Assembly: GCA_902774245.1 (NCBI GenBank)
Contig: CACYHQ010000016.1
Coordinates: forward strand, 1-47,135
DNA length: 47,135 nucleotides
Reading direction: 5' to 3'
DNA from: an uncultured bacterium
Lineage (GTDB): Bacteria; Verrucomicrobiota; Lentisphaeria; Victivallales; UBA1829
Position numbers and translations under genes: made by a program. Below the pieces are notes generated by a model. That model saw only the letters and a list, made by a program, of their open reading frames with translations. It had not been told where the DNA came from and did no database searches. Shown one piece after another: positions 16,080 to 24,530 of this stretch. How positions within the stretch are numbered: the stretch's first letter is position 1; each line of letters opens with the position of its first letter.

Positions 16080-16664
16080 ATGATCGTTCTCGGTACCATA
16101 AGCGAGTTTGTGAACGGCGGCGGCATGATGTCCGTCTACTGGGGTTTCGCCATCGGCGGATCCGCGATCTTCGCCATCACGGCCATCGCGGCCCTCTTCG
16201 GGATGGGCGGAGCCGAATCCGGCGACATCGACGTGGATATGGACGGCGAGATCGACATCGTCCACCCCGATTCCGGCATCTTCGACTTCAAACTGATCTC
16301 CTTCCGCTCCATTCTGGCCTTCATCGCCATGTTCGGCTGGGGCGGCGTGGTGTTTGGCGAACACGGCTGGAAGGGCTTCGGCGTCGCCATCGCCTGCGGC
16401 CTCGTGACCATGGTCATCACCGCCTACCTCATCATGTCCATCCTGAAGCTCCAGCAGAGCGGCACGCGCGCGAACGCGTCGCTCGTCGGGCAGAAGGGCA
16501 CCGTGTACCTCGCCATCCCGGCGGGCGGACGCGGCAAGGTCATTCTCGACCTCGGCGACTCCACGCGCGAGATTGCGGCGTTTTCCGAGGTCGCGCTGGA
16601 AAAGGGCGCGCCGGTTGTCACGACTGCGCTGAAGGCTGAAGTCTTCACTGTGAAACCGATCTGA
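16080..16664 (+). CDS. NfeD-like membrane protein with C-terminal OB-fold
   Basis: 194 residues starting at the ATG at 16080 behind a strong AAGGAGG. One hydrophobic segment (about 20-42) is followed by an acidic loop (GDIDVDMDGEIDIVHPDSG), two further membrane helices (about 75-95 and 100-122), then a soluble C-terminal domain (NASLVGQKGTVYLAIPAGGRG to VFTVKPI). That domain has the look of the NfeD/YuaF OB-fold (VGQxGTV ... GKV). NfeD-type proteins often partner flotillins or stomatins; none is adjacent here. It is the last gene before a strong terminator. The family call is tentative. Confidence 0.65.
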   Translation: MIVLGTISEFVNGGGMMSVYWGFAIGGSAIFAITAIAALFGMGGAESGDIDVDMDGEIDIVHPDSGIFDFKLISFRSILAFIAMFGWGGVVFGEHGWKGFGVAIACGLVTMVITAYLIMSILKLQQSGTRANASLVGQKGTVYLAIPAGGRGKVILDLGDSTREIAAFSEVALEKGAPVVTTALKAEVFTVKPI

Positions 16665-16689
16665 TCCTTTTCCCAATAAGGAAAGCCAA

Positions 16690-16732
16690 AAAGCCGGCGC
16701 CCGTTGTTTGCGGACGCCGGCATGTTTTTAGA
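16690..16732 (+). terminator. Terminator after the ctpA-proC-nfeD-like cluster
   Basis: GCCGGCG (16693-16699) and CGCCGGC (16715-16721) form a 7-bp GC-rich stem with a 15-nt loop, followed by ATGTTTTTA. The A-rich stretch before the stem makes it potentially bidirectional, serving the convergent DUF2442 gene too. Confidence 0.85.
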
Positions 16733-16751
16733 GGGGAATTCAAATCTTTTT

Positions 16752-17201
16752 TCAGGCGGATTCGTGCTTGGCAATACGTTTTGCGGCGGTCGACCGATGG
16801 GGCGCCGTTTCTTTCTTGTGCGGACGTCCGCCCTTCAATCCGTTACGGCGGCTTGCGGCGGCTTTCCGAGCTGATTTGACCTGACCGAGGATTCGGGCGG
16901 CACTGCGGCTTCTGGCCTTGAGCCAGGATTCCACGGAAATCTTTTCGGGGAACTGTTCCGGGTGTTCCAGAGCCTCGATCGGCAGGTCGATTCCGATCGT
17001 ATTCCAGTATACGCCCCAACGGTCCGCCGTGACGTCGCGCAGTTCCGTCGCGCCGCAGTATTCGAACCACGGGAAATCCGCATAACGCAGGAAATAGTCC
17101 TTCCCGTTGACCAGGACCGCCATGCCCTCGTCGGTCGTCCCGAGGAAGCATGTCTTATTGTCCGATGTACTGATCCCAAGCATCTCGGCAAAGCTGTTCA
17201 T
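16752..17201 (-). CDS. DUF2442 family protein
   Basis: 149 residues from the ATG at 17201, which follows a perfect AGGAGGTCAAACGAA. The N-terminal half matches the DUF2442 pattern: a small beta-rich unit with NGKDYFLRYADFPWF, ELRDVTADRWGVYWNTIGIDLPIE. The C-terminal third is Ala/Arg/Lys-rich and carries AASRRNGLKGGRPHKKE, a G-G-R-P motif that recurs in DUF2442 proteins and looks nucleic-acid binding. The start lies 47 nt inside the upstream DUF4160 gene in another frame. DUF4160 and DUF2442 genes commonly sit side by side like a toxin-antitoxin pair; a biochemical function is not known to me. Confidence 0.85.
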   Translation of the reverse strand: MNSFAEMLGISTSDNKTCFLGTTDEGMAVLVNGKDYFLRYADFPWFEYCGATELRDVTADRWGVYWNTIGIDLPIEALEHPEQFPEKISVESWLKARSRSAARILGQVKSARKAAASRRNGLKGGRPHKKETAPHRSTAAKRIAKHESA

Positions 17202-17397
17202 TTCGTTTGACCTCCTGAAGAAGTTCGTTGAGCATGGATTCGTTGATGCGCCCTTTGACGGACGCGATGGAGATTTCCGGTTCAAGCCATATTTTGACGT
17301 TCGCGTCGTCGCTGATGGCGTGAACATGCCGACGCCGTTCCTCGAAGCAATACCAGAAACGGATGACGAAACCTTTGTAACGGAAAATGAGCGGCAT
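17155..17397 (-). CDS. DUF4160 family protein
   Basis: 80 residues, starting MPLIFRYKGFVIRFWYCFEE. The DUF4160 pattern is visible: a short N-terminal strand pair (hydrophobic, with F-Y), then HVHAISDDANVKIWLEP, then a C-terminal helix (NELLQEVKRNEQLCRDAW). The His in the RRHVHA stretch is a conserved feature of the family. It overlaps the downstream DUF2442 gene by 47 nt, which indicates coupled translation. This is a compact two-gene module between convergent and unrelated neighbours, consistent with a mobile or accessory cassette. Toxin-antitoxin behaviour is inference. Confidence 0.85.
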   Translation of the reverse strand: MPLIFRYKGFVIRFWYCFEERRRHVHAISDDANVKIWLEPEISIASVKGRINESMLNELLQEVKRNEQLCRDAWDQYIGQ

Positions 17398-17471
17398 GAA
17401 GGAAAACCTTTGAATTGACAGAGATAATATAAACCTGACGATGGATTATTTCAAGTGAAAAACGAAAAAAA

Positions 17472-17508
17472 CAAAAAAGCCGATGCCTGCTCTGCACAGA
17501 CACCGGCG
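17472..17508 (-). terminator. Terminator after the GH115 gene
   Basis: Minus strand: GCCGGTGTCTG (about 17507-17497) pairs with CAGGCATCGGC (about 17489-17479), with a mismatch and G-T pairs, followed by TTTTTTGTTTTTT. Confidence 0.75.
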
Positions 17509-17533
17509 GGGTTAACTTGGTGTTGAGGCTTCG

Positions 17534-20131
17534 TTACTTGTTCGGCAGGTAGACCGCGCGGACGGAGACGCCGGGATCGACGGCGCGGATCGTGAATTTG
17601 TTTTCGCCTTTTTTGAGGTTCTTCAGCGGGACGACGACGCGTGCGAAGTTGTCGAGGATGAGCGTGCTGCGCGGGCCGTTTTCCTCCTTCAGACTGTCGG
17701 AATGCGGCACGGAGACGGTCTGGACTTCCTCGCCGTTCAGCAGGACGGCGATGCGCGCCTGGCTGCCGGGGTAGAGCTCGTAGGACGGCAGGAAGTCGAT
17801 CAGGGCGTTTGCCTCGGCTTTATCCGTCTTGAACGTGTATTCCAGCGTCTGGTCGGCCTTGTCCATGTCCTTGCGCATTACATCGGTCGAGAATGTGCAG
17901 AATCTGTTTTCCGCCTCGTTGGGGGAGACCATGTACGGCTTGCCGGACAGCAGGTCGAGTTCCCCGATGCCGCGGAACGTCAGCCAGTTGTTCACTTTGT
18001 CCGGCGCGGTGAGCGCGAGACCGGGTTCCAGGCCTTTCTTGTGGTCGGTGTTTCCGAAATGCCACCCGCGGCCGTCGTTCCACGGCCACTGCATGTGCGT
18101 CCACCATTCGTTATTTGTGGTGCGATTGCGGACGGTGTCGGGGAGGAATCCCGCCCATTTGCCGTCGTGGAGCTTGCCGAAGCGCTCGCGGTTTTCGTCG
18201 ATTGGCTTGATGTACGGCTCGGCGGCGGCGCGGAGGTCCTGATTCTGTTTCGAGGCCTCGCGGCAGGCGAGGAAGATAAGTCCGGCGTTGCCGAGGTACT
18301 GCGCCTGATATCCGGCGAGCTCGAACCACGCGTCCTTCATGGCGGCGTCCGGGATCAGCTCCTCGGCTTGCTTCGCGGACTGGATCAGCTCTTCATACAG
18401 GTTTTTGAGCACGGGGATGTATGCGTCGGGGAGGTCCTTCGCCCACGTGATGGACATTTCCTCGGGCTTGCGGAAGAATCCGAGTGTGAAATAGCGTTCC
18501 AGCGTCCTGTAGCAGGCCTGGATGCCGCTTTCCGGGACGCCGCGGAAGTTTTTGGCGAGGAAATCGGAGAAGAAACGTTCCTGCTGGAGCGCGGAGTTTT
18601 CCTGTCCGCCGAAGTCCAAAGTCGGGTCCCATGCGAGGCGGGCGAAGTAGTCGACGCCGATTTCCATGAGTTTGAGGTCGCCCACGTTCAGCACCCACAG
18701 GTCGCGCGTGTTGTTGTTATACGCCTTCAGGAGTTCGAGGTACATCAGGCCGGGCGGAGTGGTGTTCAGTTCGCAGTAGGAGTGCGGCCCGCCGTAGTAG
18801 GAGATGTGGTAGTACACGCCGGAGCCGCCGGACCGCTTCTGTTCCTCGGGATTGCCGAGACGGCGGATGTAGCCGTAGTTGTCGTCGACCCAGACGAGCG
18901 TGACGTCCTCGGGGACTTCAAGTCCGGCGTCGTAGATGGCGAGGACTTCCTTATAGGGGACGAAGCACTGGGCTATGGGGCCCCATTCCTTGCTCACGCC
19001 CGCTTCGAGCATGGCGCGCTGGTTCGTGATCGCCTTGGAGACGAGCGCCTTCTTCTCGTCCATCGTGTTCGCGCCTGCCATGGCGGAGTCGTGGATGCCG
19101 CGGATGCCGAGCGTCCAGACAGCTTCCTTGTCGCCGCGCTGGTCCACGCTTTCCTTCCAGTAGGAGTCGATCTTCGCCTGGTTCGTGATGTAGTTCCAAT
19201 CGCCGTCTTCCTTTTTCCAGTGGCAGTTGTTGCGGAGCATGGGCTCGCAGTGGCTCGCGCCCATCACGATGCCGTACCGGTCGGCGAGGATCGGGTTTTC
19301 GGGGACCGCGCCGAACTCGACGCTGACGTCGTGCATGGCGGGCCAGAAATAGTTCATGCGGAGGCGGAGCATGAGCTCGAATATCTTTTCGTTTGTCTTC
19401 GGGCCGATGCGCCCGAAGCCGTCCTTTTCGAAGTTGTTCTTCGCCCACTCGTGAAGCGCCCAGTCCTCGTCGTTGATGAAGATGCCGCGGTACTTCACCT
19501 TCGGCGCGTCGATGCGGCCGATGCTGACCTCGCCGCGGTCGACCGCGCTTGGCCAGAAGATGTAGGTTTCAACATGGTTCGGCGGGACGTCCGCCCACCA
19601 GTTCCACGGAGACATGCCGCATTCCTCGGAGAGCTTCATAAGCCCGAAGGCGGCGGCGCGGCGGTCGCTGCCGACGATGACGAGGGCATCTTCGCCGCTG
19701 TTGAACGGATCTCTGACGCAGGCGGTCAGGGTGTGTTCCCATTTCCCTTTGATCTGGGAGACGTCGATCTTGCCTTTCTCGACGAGCTGGTCGATGAATT
19801 TGCTGTGCCCGATCGTGCCGACGACGACCAGGGCTTCCTTTGTGCTGTATCTGAGTTCGTTCTCGACCTTGGCGGCGTCCTCGCGTCCTGTGATGGCTTT
19901 CAGGTCGGAACTGAACATCTCGGCAGCTTTTTTCACGCAGGCGTAGTCCGCATCGTCGACGAGGATTCGGACACGGGAATCCTTGTTGACGAGGGTGAGG
20001 AAAAGATGATAGTTTCCGTTGAACGATGTGTGCTGCACGGTCTGGGCCTGAAGATCGGCCGACGTTATCTGGATGGCGGCACAGCAGAGGGCTGCCGCGG
20101 CGGCGAGTTTTCGGAAGGAACGGAAGGACAT
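17534..20131 (-). CDS. GH115 family glycoside hydrolase (xylan alpha-1,2-glucuronidase type)
   Basis: 865 residues from the ATG at 20131 (AAGGAG 7 nt upstream). The signal peptide MSFRSFRKLAAAAALCCAA indicates export. The N-terminal domain binds as in other GH families that use an alpha/beta accessory unit (VRILVDDADYACVKKAAEM). The catalytic part carries characteristic GH115 stretches: KVKYRGIFINDEDWAL, MRLNYFWPAMHD-like (LRMNYFWPAMHDV), GIVMGASHCEPMLRNN, TLVWVDDNYGYIRRL and YYHISYYGGPHSYCELN. A C-terminal beta domain ends with VDPGVSVRAVYLP. GH115 enzymes remove 4-O-methyl-glucuronic acid side chains from xylan. Length is normal for the family. Monocistronic, with its own promoter and terminator. 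Confidence 0.92.
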   Translation of the reverse strand: MSFRSFRKLAAAAALCCAAIQITSADLQAQTVQHTSFNGNYHLFLTLVNKDSRVRILVDDADYACVKKAAEMFSSDLKAITGREDAAKVENELRYSTKEALVVVGTIGHSKFIDQLVEKGKIDVSQIKGKWEHTLTACVRDPFNSGEDALVIVGSDRRAAAFGLMKLSEECGMSPWNWWADVPPNHVETYIFWPSAVDRGEVSIGRIDAPKVKYRGIFINDEDWALHEWAKNNFEKDGFGRIGPKTNEKIFELMLRLRMNYFWPAMHDVSVEFGAVPENPILADRYGIVMGASHCEPMLRNNCHWKKEDGDWNYITNQAKIDSYWKESVDQRGDKEAVWTLGIRGIHDSAMAGANTMDEKKALVSKAITNQRAMLEAGVSKEWGPIAQCFVPYKEVLAIYDAGLEVPEDVTLVWVDDNYGYIRRLGNPEEQKRSGGSGVYYHISYYGGPHSYCELNTTPPGLMYLELLKAYNNNTRDLWVLNVGDLKLMEIGVDYFARLAWDPTLDFGGQENSALQQERFFSDFLAKNFRGVPESGIQACYRTLERYFTLGFFRKPEEMSITWAKDLPDAYIPVLKNLYEELIQSAKQAEELIPDAAMKDAWFELAGYQAQYLGNAGLIFLACREASKQNQDLRAAAEPYIKPIDENRERFGKLHDGKWAGFLPDTVRNRTTNNEWWTHMQWPWNDGRGWHFGNTDHKKGLEPGLALTAPDKVNNWLTFRGIGELDLLSGKPYMVSPNEAENRFCTFSTDVMRKDMDKADQTLEYTFKTDKAEANALIDFLPSYELYPGSQARIAVLLNGEEVQTVSVPHSDSLKEENGPRSTLILDNFARVVVPLKNLKKGENKFTIRAVDPGVSVRAVYLPNK

Positions 20132-20215
20132 TGGGGACTCCTTGCTTTTGATGCCGCACGGCTGTGCGGCACGTTCAAAAACGGGTGGGATGGTGTATGA
20201 ATTCGTTTTGTTTTT

Positions 20216-20244
20216 ACTATAATCCGGCGGAAGGGCAAAGTCAA
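20216..20244 (-). promoter_or_regulatory. Promoter of the GH115 gene
   Basis: Minus strand: TTGACT (20239-20244), a 17-bp spacer and TATAGT (20216-20221). Confidence 0.7.
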
Positions 20245-20362
20245 GGAAGCGGCGGGTGTTTTTTCGCCGAAAAAGAGGCGGCGTTCCTGTCGACTGAAAG
20301 CGTGTGTCTGGAAAGAATTTTAGAAACATTTCGATTTTACGTTAAAAAACTCTAAAACCCGC

Positions 20363-20391
20363 TTGAAATATGCGGATGCGAATATTATATT
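20363..20391 (+). promoter_or_regulatory. Promoter of the pseudopilin gene
   Basis: TTGAAA (20363-20368), a 17-bp spacer and TATATT (20386-20391). The leader to the ATG is about 115 nt. Confidence 0.65.
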
Positions 20392-20511
20392 ACAGCAAAC
20401 ATATTTGCGGATCGTATCATTTTTCCTGCCGAAAGGCGGATTTTGAGGCGAACCGCGGTGTTCCCCGCGCATTCCAATTTTTATTCAATACCAACTTGAA
20501 AGGACGGCATC

Positions 20512-21390
20512 ATGAAATCCCGTTACTCCAAACAATTCACGCTGATCGAGTTGCTGATCGTGATCGCGATCATCGCGATCCTGGCCGCAATGCTTCTGCC
20601 CGCGCTGCAGGCCGCCAGAAGAACCGCGAAGATGGCGCAGTGCACCTCGAACTGCAAACAGTTCGCGCAGTCGAACCACCTGTATGCGGCTTCCTACAAT
20701 GCCTACGTGACCCCGATCGCGTGGGGCGACGGCGTCAATATCTGGCCCGCCATCCTCTGGAACCAGATCGGCGGCGCTGCCGAGATGCCTTACAACAACT
20801 ACACCTCCGGCAAAGACAAATGGGTCCAGGCTGTGAAGACCACCCACCTCTTCGAGTGTCCCGCCGATGAAGCCACGAAGGCCGTCGGTGACCTCAGTAT
20901 GCCGAAGCTTTCCTACGGCATCAACCGTTCCGCCGTCTACTCCGTGAAGGGTACCAGCAACGCCACGTCCATCCCGAACGGCCCGGTCCTGAAGACCACT
21001 AAGTTCAAAATCCCGTCCCAGATGATCTACGTCTGCGACGCGTCCTGGAACAAGGGCGCCAGCAACTCCAACGCTCCCGGATATGTGTACAATTCGACGT
21101 CGCACTACTCCTATTCTTCGATCAAGGTCGGCAGCCTCTGCCACCACTGGGACCAGAACGGTCTCGGCGGCGAATTCGTCAAGAAAGGTGAAGTCTCGAA
21201 CAACGACAAGACCTACTGGCAGGATCCCTGGCACGTGAGTCTCTCCTGGAACTATTCCTTCATCGATGGACATGCCTCCAACTACCGTCCGGAACAGACC
21301 GTCAACACGAAGCTCTCCAAAGTCAGCGCCCGTGAACCCTCCGGATACTGGACCTGGAATCAGAGAGTCTGGGGCGAAGCCGAGAATTAA
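20512..21390 (+). CDS. Type IV pilin-like (DUF1559-type) secreted protein
   Basis: 292 residues behind AAAGGACGGCATC. The N-terminus is a prepilin signal: a short basic leader, cleavage expected before [12 protein letters not shown], Glu at +5, then a 20-residue hydrophobic helix. The residue before the cleavage site is Gln, not the usual Gly. The rest is a globular head with paired Cys (CTSNC), CHHWDQNG and, near the C-terminus, [14 protein letters not shown]. This fits the DUF1559-like H-x-DG head found in great numbers in Lentisphaerae and Planctomycetes. Such proteins are processed by a prepilin peptidase and stay in the envelope or are built into pseudopili. No secretion-machinery gene is nearby. 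Confidence 0.9.
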   Translation: MKSRYSKQFTLIELLIVIAIIAILAAMLLPALQAARRTAKMAQCTSNCKQFAQSNHLYAASYNAYVTPIAWGDGVNIWPAILWNQIGGAAEMPYNNYTSGKDKWVQAVKTTHLFECPADEATKAVGDLSMPKLSYGINRSAVYSVKGTSNATSIPNGPVLKTTKFKIPSQMIYVCDASWNKGASNSNAPGYVYNSTSHYSYSSIKVGSLCHHWDQNGLGGEFVKKGEVSNNDKTYWQDPWHVSLSWNYSFIDGHASNYRPEQTVNTKLSKVSAREPSGYWTWNQRVWGEAEN

Positions 21391-21438
21391 TTCATTCTCG
21401 GAAAATGACCCGTTCATGCGGGCCCTGCTCAAAAAATC

Positions 21439-21477
21439 AACTCCGGTTGACCTCAATGGTTCGCCGGAGTTTTTTTG
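21439..21477 (+). terminator. Terminator after the pseudopilin gene
   Basis: CTCCGG (21441-21446) pairs with CCGGAG (21464-21469), with extra A-T pairs at the base, followed by TTTTTTTG. Confidence 0.85.
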
Positions 21478-21638
21478 TGTCTGCACGCTGCCGCGACCTC
21501 GCACACCGTGCATCGGCATGGGGGGCAGTGCGAACGGGGAGGGAGGATTTTAAAGACAGTTCATCCGTGCTGCCGACGAATGAAAGAGGGCAGGGGGGAT
21601 GCTTATTCTTCCGTGCCGGATGAGCGTGCGGCCGCGGA

Positions 21639-23231
21639 TCAGTCCTGACCGGCGCGGCGTTTGTTCTGCGCGGCGACCTTTTTCTTGAAGTTGGACTTCT
21701 TCTTCGCGGTCTTCGCTTGCTTCGCGTTGGCGAACTTCTTCTTCGCGTTGCTGGAACTTCCGGCATGGTTGACGACCTCGGAAAGGTCGCGGCGGTCGCG
21801 TTCCTGCAGGACGATGCGGATGGGGACGCCGACGAGGTTGAAGGCGTTGCGGAAGTAATTGGAAAGGTACGCCTTGTAGCTGTCGGCGCAGTAGTCGCGC
21901 TTGTTGATGAATAGGATGAAGTGCGGCGGCGCGGTCTCGGTCATGGTGCCGTAGTATATCTTGAGCGGCTTGAGGCCGACGACAGGGGGCGCGGTGCGCG
22001 TCGTGGCGTCCTGGATTACGCGGTTCAGCATGGCGGTGGAGATGCGCGCGGAGAGCTGTGCGCGGACCTGCGCGATGAGGTCGTATAGGACGGCGAGGTT
22101 TTCGCCGGTGAGGGCGGAGACGAAGACGAGCGGCGCGTAGCTCATCTTCGGCAGGGAGGCGCGGAATTCGCGGATGAGTTCTTCGCGAGGCATTTTTTCG
22201 GGGCGGATGTCCCACTTGTTGACGACGAGGATGCAGCCCTTGCCGGACTCCTCGATCATGCGCGCGATGGTCTTGTCCTGCGAGGTGGCCTCGCCCTTGT
22301 CGGCCTCGACCACGAAGAGCACGATGTCGCAGGTGTCGAGCGAATGCTGGGCGCGCATCATGCTGTACTGTTCGACCGCGCCGTCGACCTTGGATTTCTT
22401 GCGGAGTCCGGCGGTGTCGACGAGCACGGCGCGGACGGTCTCGCTGTCGGAGCATTTCAGCTCGAATTCTACGTCGATGGAGTCGCGCGTGGTGCCCGCG
22501 ACGTCGCTGACGATCACACGGTCCTTGCCGATGAGTCTGTTCACGAGGGAGGACTTGCCGACGTTCGGACGGCCGAGGACGGCGATCTTCAGCACGTGCG
22601 CGGCGAGCTCGGCGTCGGAGGGTTCGATGCCGGAGAGGGCGTCCTCCAAAACGTCTTCGATGCCGCGCTTGTGGAGGCAGGAAACGGGGTGGATGTGCTC
22701 GAATCCGAGCGTGTGGAAATCGTCCGCGAGGAGGGCGTCCTCGCGGTTGTCCGCTTTGTTCGCGATCAGGTAGACGGGCTTGCCGCAGGCGCGGAGACGG
22801 TCGGCGATGCCGTGGTCAAGCGGGAGAAGCCCGGCCTGGACGTCCACGACGAACAGGATGGCGGCGGCGTCCTCAATGGCGGCGGCGACCTGCTCGGCGA
22901 TGAGCTTGTCCCACTTGCCGACGGAGTTCGTCTCGTTCTCGAACATGCCGAGTCCGCCTGTGTCGATGAGGTTGAAACGGCGGCCCTGCCAGACGCCGGA
23001 CGCACTCACGCGGTCGCGTGTCACGCCGCAGTCGAAATGCACGATGGCCTGGCGGCGTCCGAGGATGGCGTTGAAAAGGGAGGATTTGCCGACGTTTGGG
23101 CGTCCCACGATGGCGAGGGAGGGCAGCTCCATGTGCGCGCAGGAGTCGATGAAGGACGCGGACACGGGTTCGGCGTCGTCGCGGCGGGGCTGTCTGCGCG
23201 GTCTGGATTTCGGGATGCGTTTGCCTTTCAT
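21639..23231 (-). CDS. der: Ribosome biogenesis GTPase Der (EngA)
   Basis: 530 residues with two GTPase domains in tandem and a C-terminal KH-like domain. G1 motifs GRPNVGKSSLFN and GRPNVGKSSLVN; G3 DTGGL and DTAGL; G4 NKAD and NKWD. The KH-like part includes LKIYYGTMTETAPPHFILFIN and IRIVLQERDR. Der helps assemble the 50S subunit. Compared with the usual 440-490 residues it has a basic N-terminal extension of about 35 residues (KGKRIPKSRPRRQPRRDD) and a Lys-rich tail of about 45 residues that may add RNA contacts. GAAAGGAGATCCCC precedes the ATG at 23231. A later in-frame Met (MELPSLAIVG) would give the conventional N-terminus but has no better ribosome binding site that I can see. Confidence 0.96.
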   Translation of the reverse strand: MKGKRIPKSRPRRQPRRDDAEPVSASFIDSCAHMELPSLAIVGRPNVGKSSLFNAILGRRQAIVHFDCGVTRDRVSASGVWQGRRFNLIDTGGLGMFENETNSVGKWDKLIAEQVAAAIEDAAAILFVVDVQAGLLPLDHGIADRLRACGKPVYLIANKADNREDALLADDFHTLGFEHIHPVSCLHKRGIEDVLEDALSGIEPSDAELAAHVLKIAVLGRPNVGKSSLVNRLIGKDRVIVSDVAGTTRDSIDVEFELKCSDSETVRAVLVDTAGLRKKSKVDGAVEQYSMMRAQHSLDTCDIVLFVVEADKGEATSQDKTIARMIEESGKGCILVVNKWDIRPEKMPREELIREFRASLPKMSYAPLVFVSALTGENLAVLYDLIAQVRAQLSARISTAMLNRVIQDATTRTAPPVVGLKPLKIYYGTMTETAPPHFILFINKRDYCADSYKAYLSNYFRNAFNLVGVPIRIVLQERDRRDLSEVVNHAGSSSNAKKKFANAKQAKTAKKKSNFKKKVAAQNKRRAGQD

Positions 23232-23417
23232 GGGGATCTCCTTTCAACGAGCGGAAACAAACTGGAAAGCGGAGGGAAAATGGTTCGCGGCACCGTGTGG
23301 ATTCTGATCCCGGGGCGGATTCCGCCGCCGGACGTTCGCGCACGATGCCGCGGTTTGTATTGTGCGGGCCCTGTTCAGCTCAACGCAGAGAGGGCAGGGC
23401 GCCGCACGGATGGCCGG

Positions 23418-24518
23418 TTATTTCTTCTTGGCGGCCTTCTTTGCCGGAGTTGCCTTCTTGGCGGCAGCCTTGACCGGAGCAGCGGCTTTCTTGGCCGGAG
23501 CGGCCTTCTTGGCGGCCTTGCCGGACATGGCCTGGGCGACCGCGACCGCGACGTCGACGGAAGCGCCGACCATCGGGTTGTTGCCCATGCCGATGAGGCC
23601 CATCATCTCGACGTGCGCCGGGACGGAGGAGGAACCCGCGAACTGGGCGTCGGAGTGCATGCGGCCCATGGTGTCGGTCATGCCGTAGCTGGCAGGGCCG
23701 GCGGCCATGTTGTCCGGGTGCAGGGTGCGGCCGGTGCCGCCGCCGGAGGCGACGGAGAAGAAGGGCTTGCCGGCAGCGACGCGTTCCTTCTTGTAGGTGC
23801 CCATGACGGGGTGCTGGAAGCGGGTCGGGTTGGTGGAGTTGCCGGTGATGGCGATGTCCACGCCTTCCTTCCACATGATGGCAACGCCTTCGCGGACGTC
23901 GTCGGCGCCGTAGCAGCGGACGGCAGCGCGTTCGCCCTTGGAGTAGGCGGTCTCGGAGACGATTTTGAGCTTGCCGGTGTAGTAGTCGAACTTCGTCTCA
24001 ACGCTGGTGAAGCCGTTGATGCGGGAGATGATCTGGGCGGCGTCCTTGCCGAGGCCGTTCAGGATGACGCGGAGCGGGTTCTTGCGGACCTTGTTCGCGG
24101 ACTTGGCGAGGCCGATCGCGCCTTCCGCGGCAGCGAAGGATTCGTGGCCGGCGCAGAACGCGAAGCACTGGGTCTCCTCCTGGAGGAGCATGCTGGCGAG
24201 GTTGCCGTGTCCGAGGCCGACCTTGCGGTCATCGGCGACGGAGCCGGGGATGCAGAAGCTCTGGAGGCCTTCGCCGAGGGTCTTGGCGATCTCGCTGGCG
24301 ACGGTCTGGCCGCGCTTGATGGCGACGGCGGCGCCGACGAGGTAAGCCCAGCAGGCGTTTTCGAAGCAGATGGGCTGGATGTCGCGGACGCGCTGGATGA
24401 TGTCGAGGCCTTTGGACTTCGTGATCTTTTCGGCTTCTTCGATGGAGGAAATCCCGTTTTCTTTCAGAAATTTATTGATCTGCGCGATTCTGCGCTCGTA
24501 GCTTTCAAAAAGTGCCAT
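23418..24518 (-). CDS. GGGtGRT family protein with a Lys/Ala-rich tail
   Basis: 366 residues. It carries the family's name motif in FSVASGGGTGRTLHPDNM. Other conserved stretches are ICFENACWAYLVGAAVAIKRG, VADDRKVGLGHGNLASMLLQEE, CAGHESFAAAEGAIGLAK and DIAITGNSTNPTRFQHPVMGTY. The function of the family is not established, but its genes sit next to NifU/IscU-like scaffold genes in many anaerobes, as here (12 nt downstream of one). The odd part is the last 35 residues, built from AAKKA, PAKKA and PVKAA units, which resemble histone H1 tails and are not needed for the family fold. The start has AAGGAGCG upstream. Confidence 0.9.
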   Translation of the reverse strand: MALFESYERRIAQINKFLKENGISSIEEAEKITKSKGLDIIQRVRDIQPICFENACWAYLVGAAVAIKRGQTVASEIAKTLGEGLQSFCIPGSVADDRKVGLGHGNLASMLLQEETQCFAFCAGHESFAAAEGAIGLAKSANKVRKNPLRVILNGLGKDAAQIISRINGFTSVETKFDYYTGKLKIVSETAYSKGERAAVRCYGADDVREGVAIMWKEGVDIAITGNSTNPTRFQHPVMGTYKKERVAAGKPFFSVASGGGTGRTLHPDNMAAGPASYGMTDTMGRMHSDAQFAGSSSVPAHVEMMGLIGMGNNPMVGASVDVAVAVAQAMSGKAAKKAAPAKKAAAPVKAAAKKATPAKKAAKKK

Positions 24519-24530
24519 GATGAACGCTCC

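Larger units (their letters stand above)
20132..20511. other. Divergent intergenic region between GH115 and pseudopilin
   Basis: 380 bases without a gene. It holds the two divergent promoters (20216-20244 minus, 20363-20391 plus) and otherwise AT-rich sequence. Confidence 0.6.

Noticed and set aside
14388..16676. A 762-codon minus-strand open frame
   Set aside because: Spans the opposite strand of three well-supported genes (the 3' end of ctpA, the lipoprotein gene, proC and the membrane gene); Arg/Asp/His-rich shadow.
17702..20200. An 832-codon plus-strand open frame
   Set aside because: Antisense to the GH115 gene; no recognisable domain or ribosome binding site.
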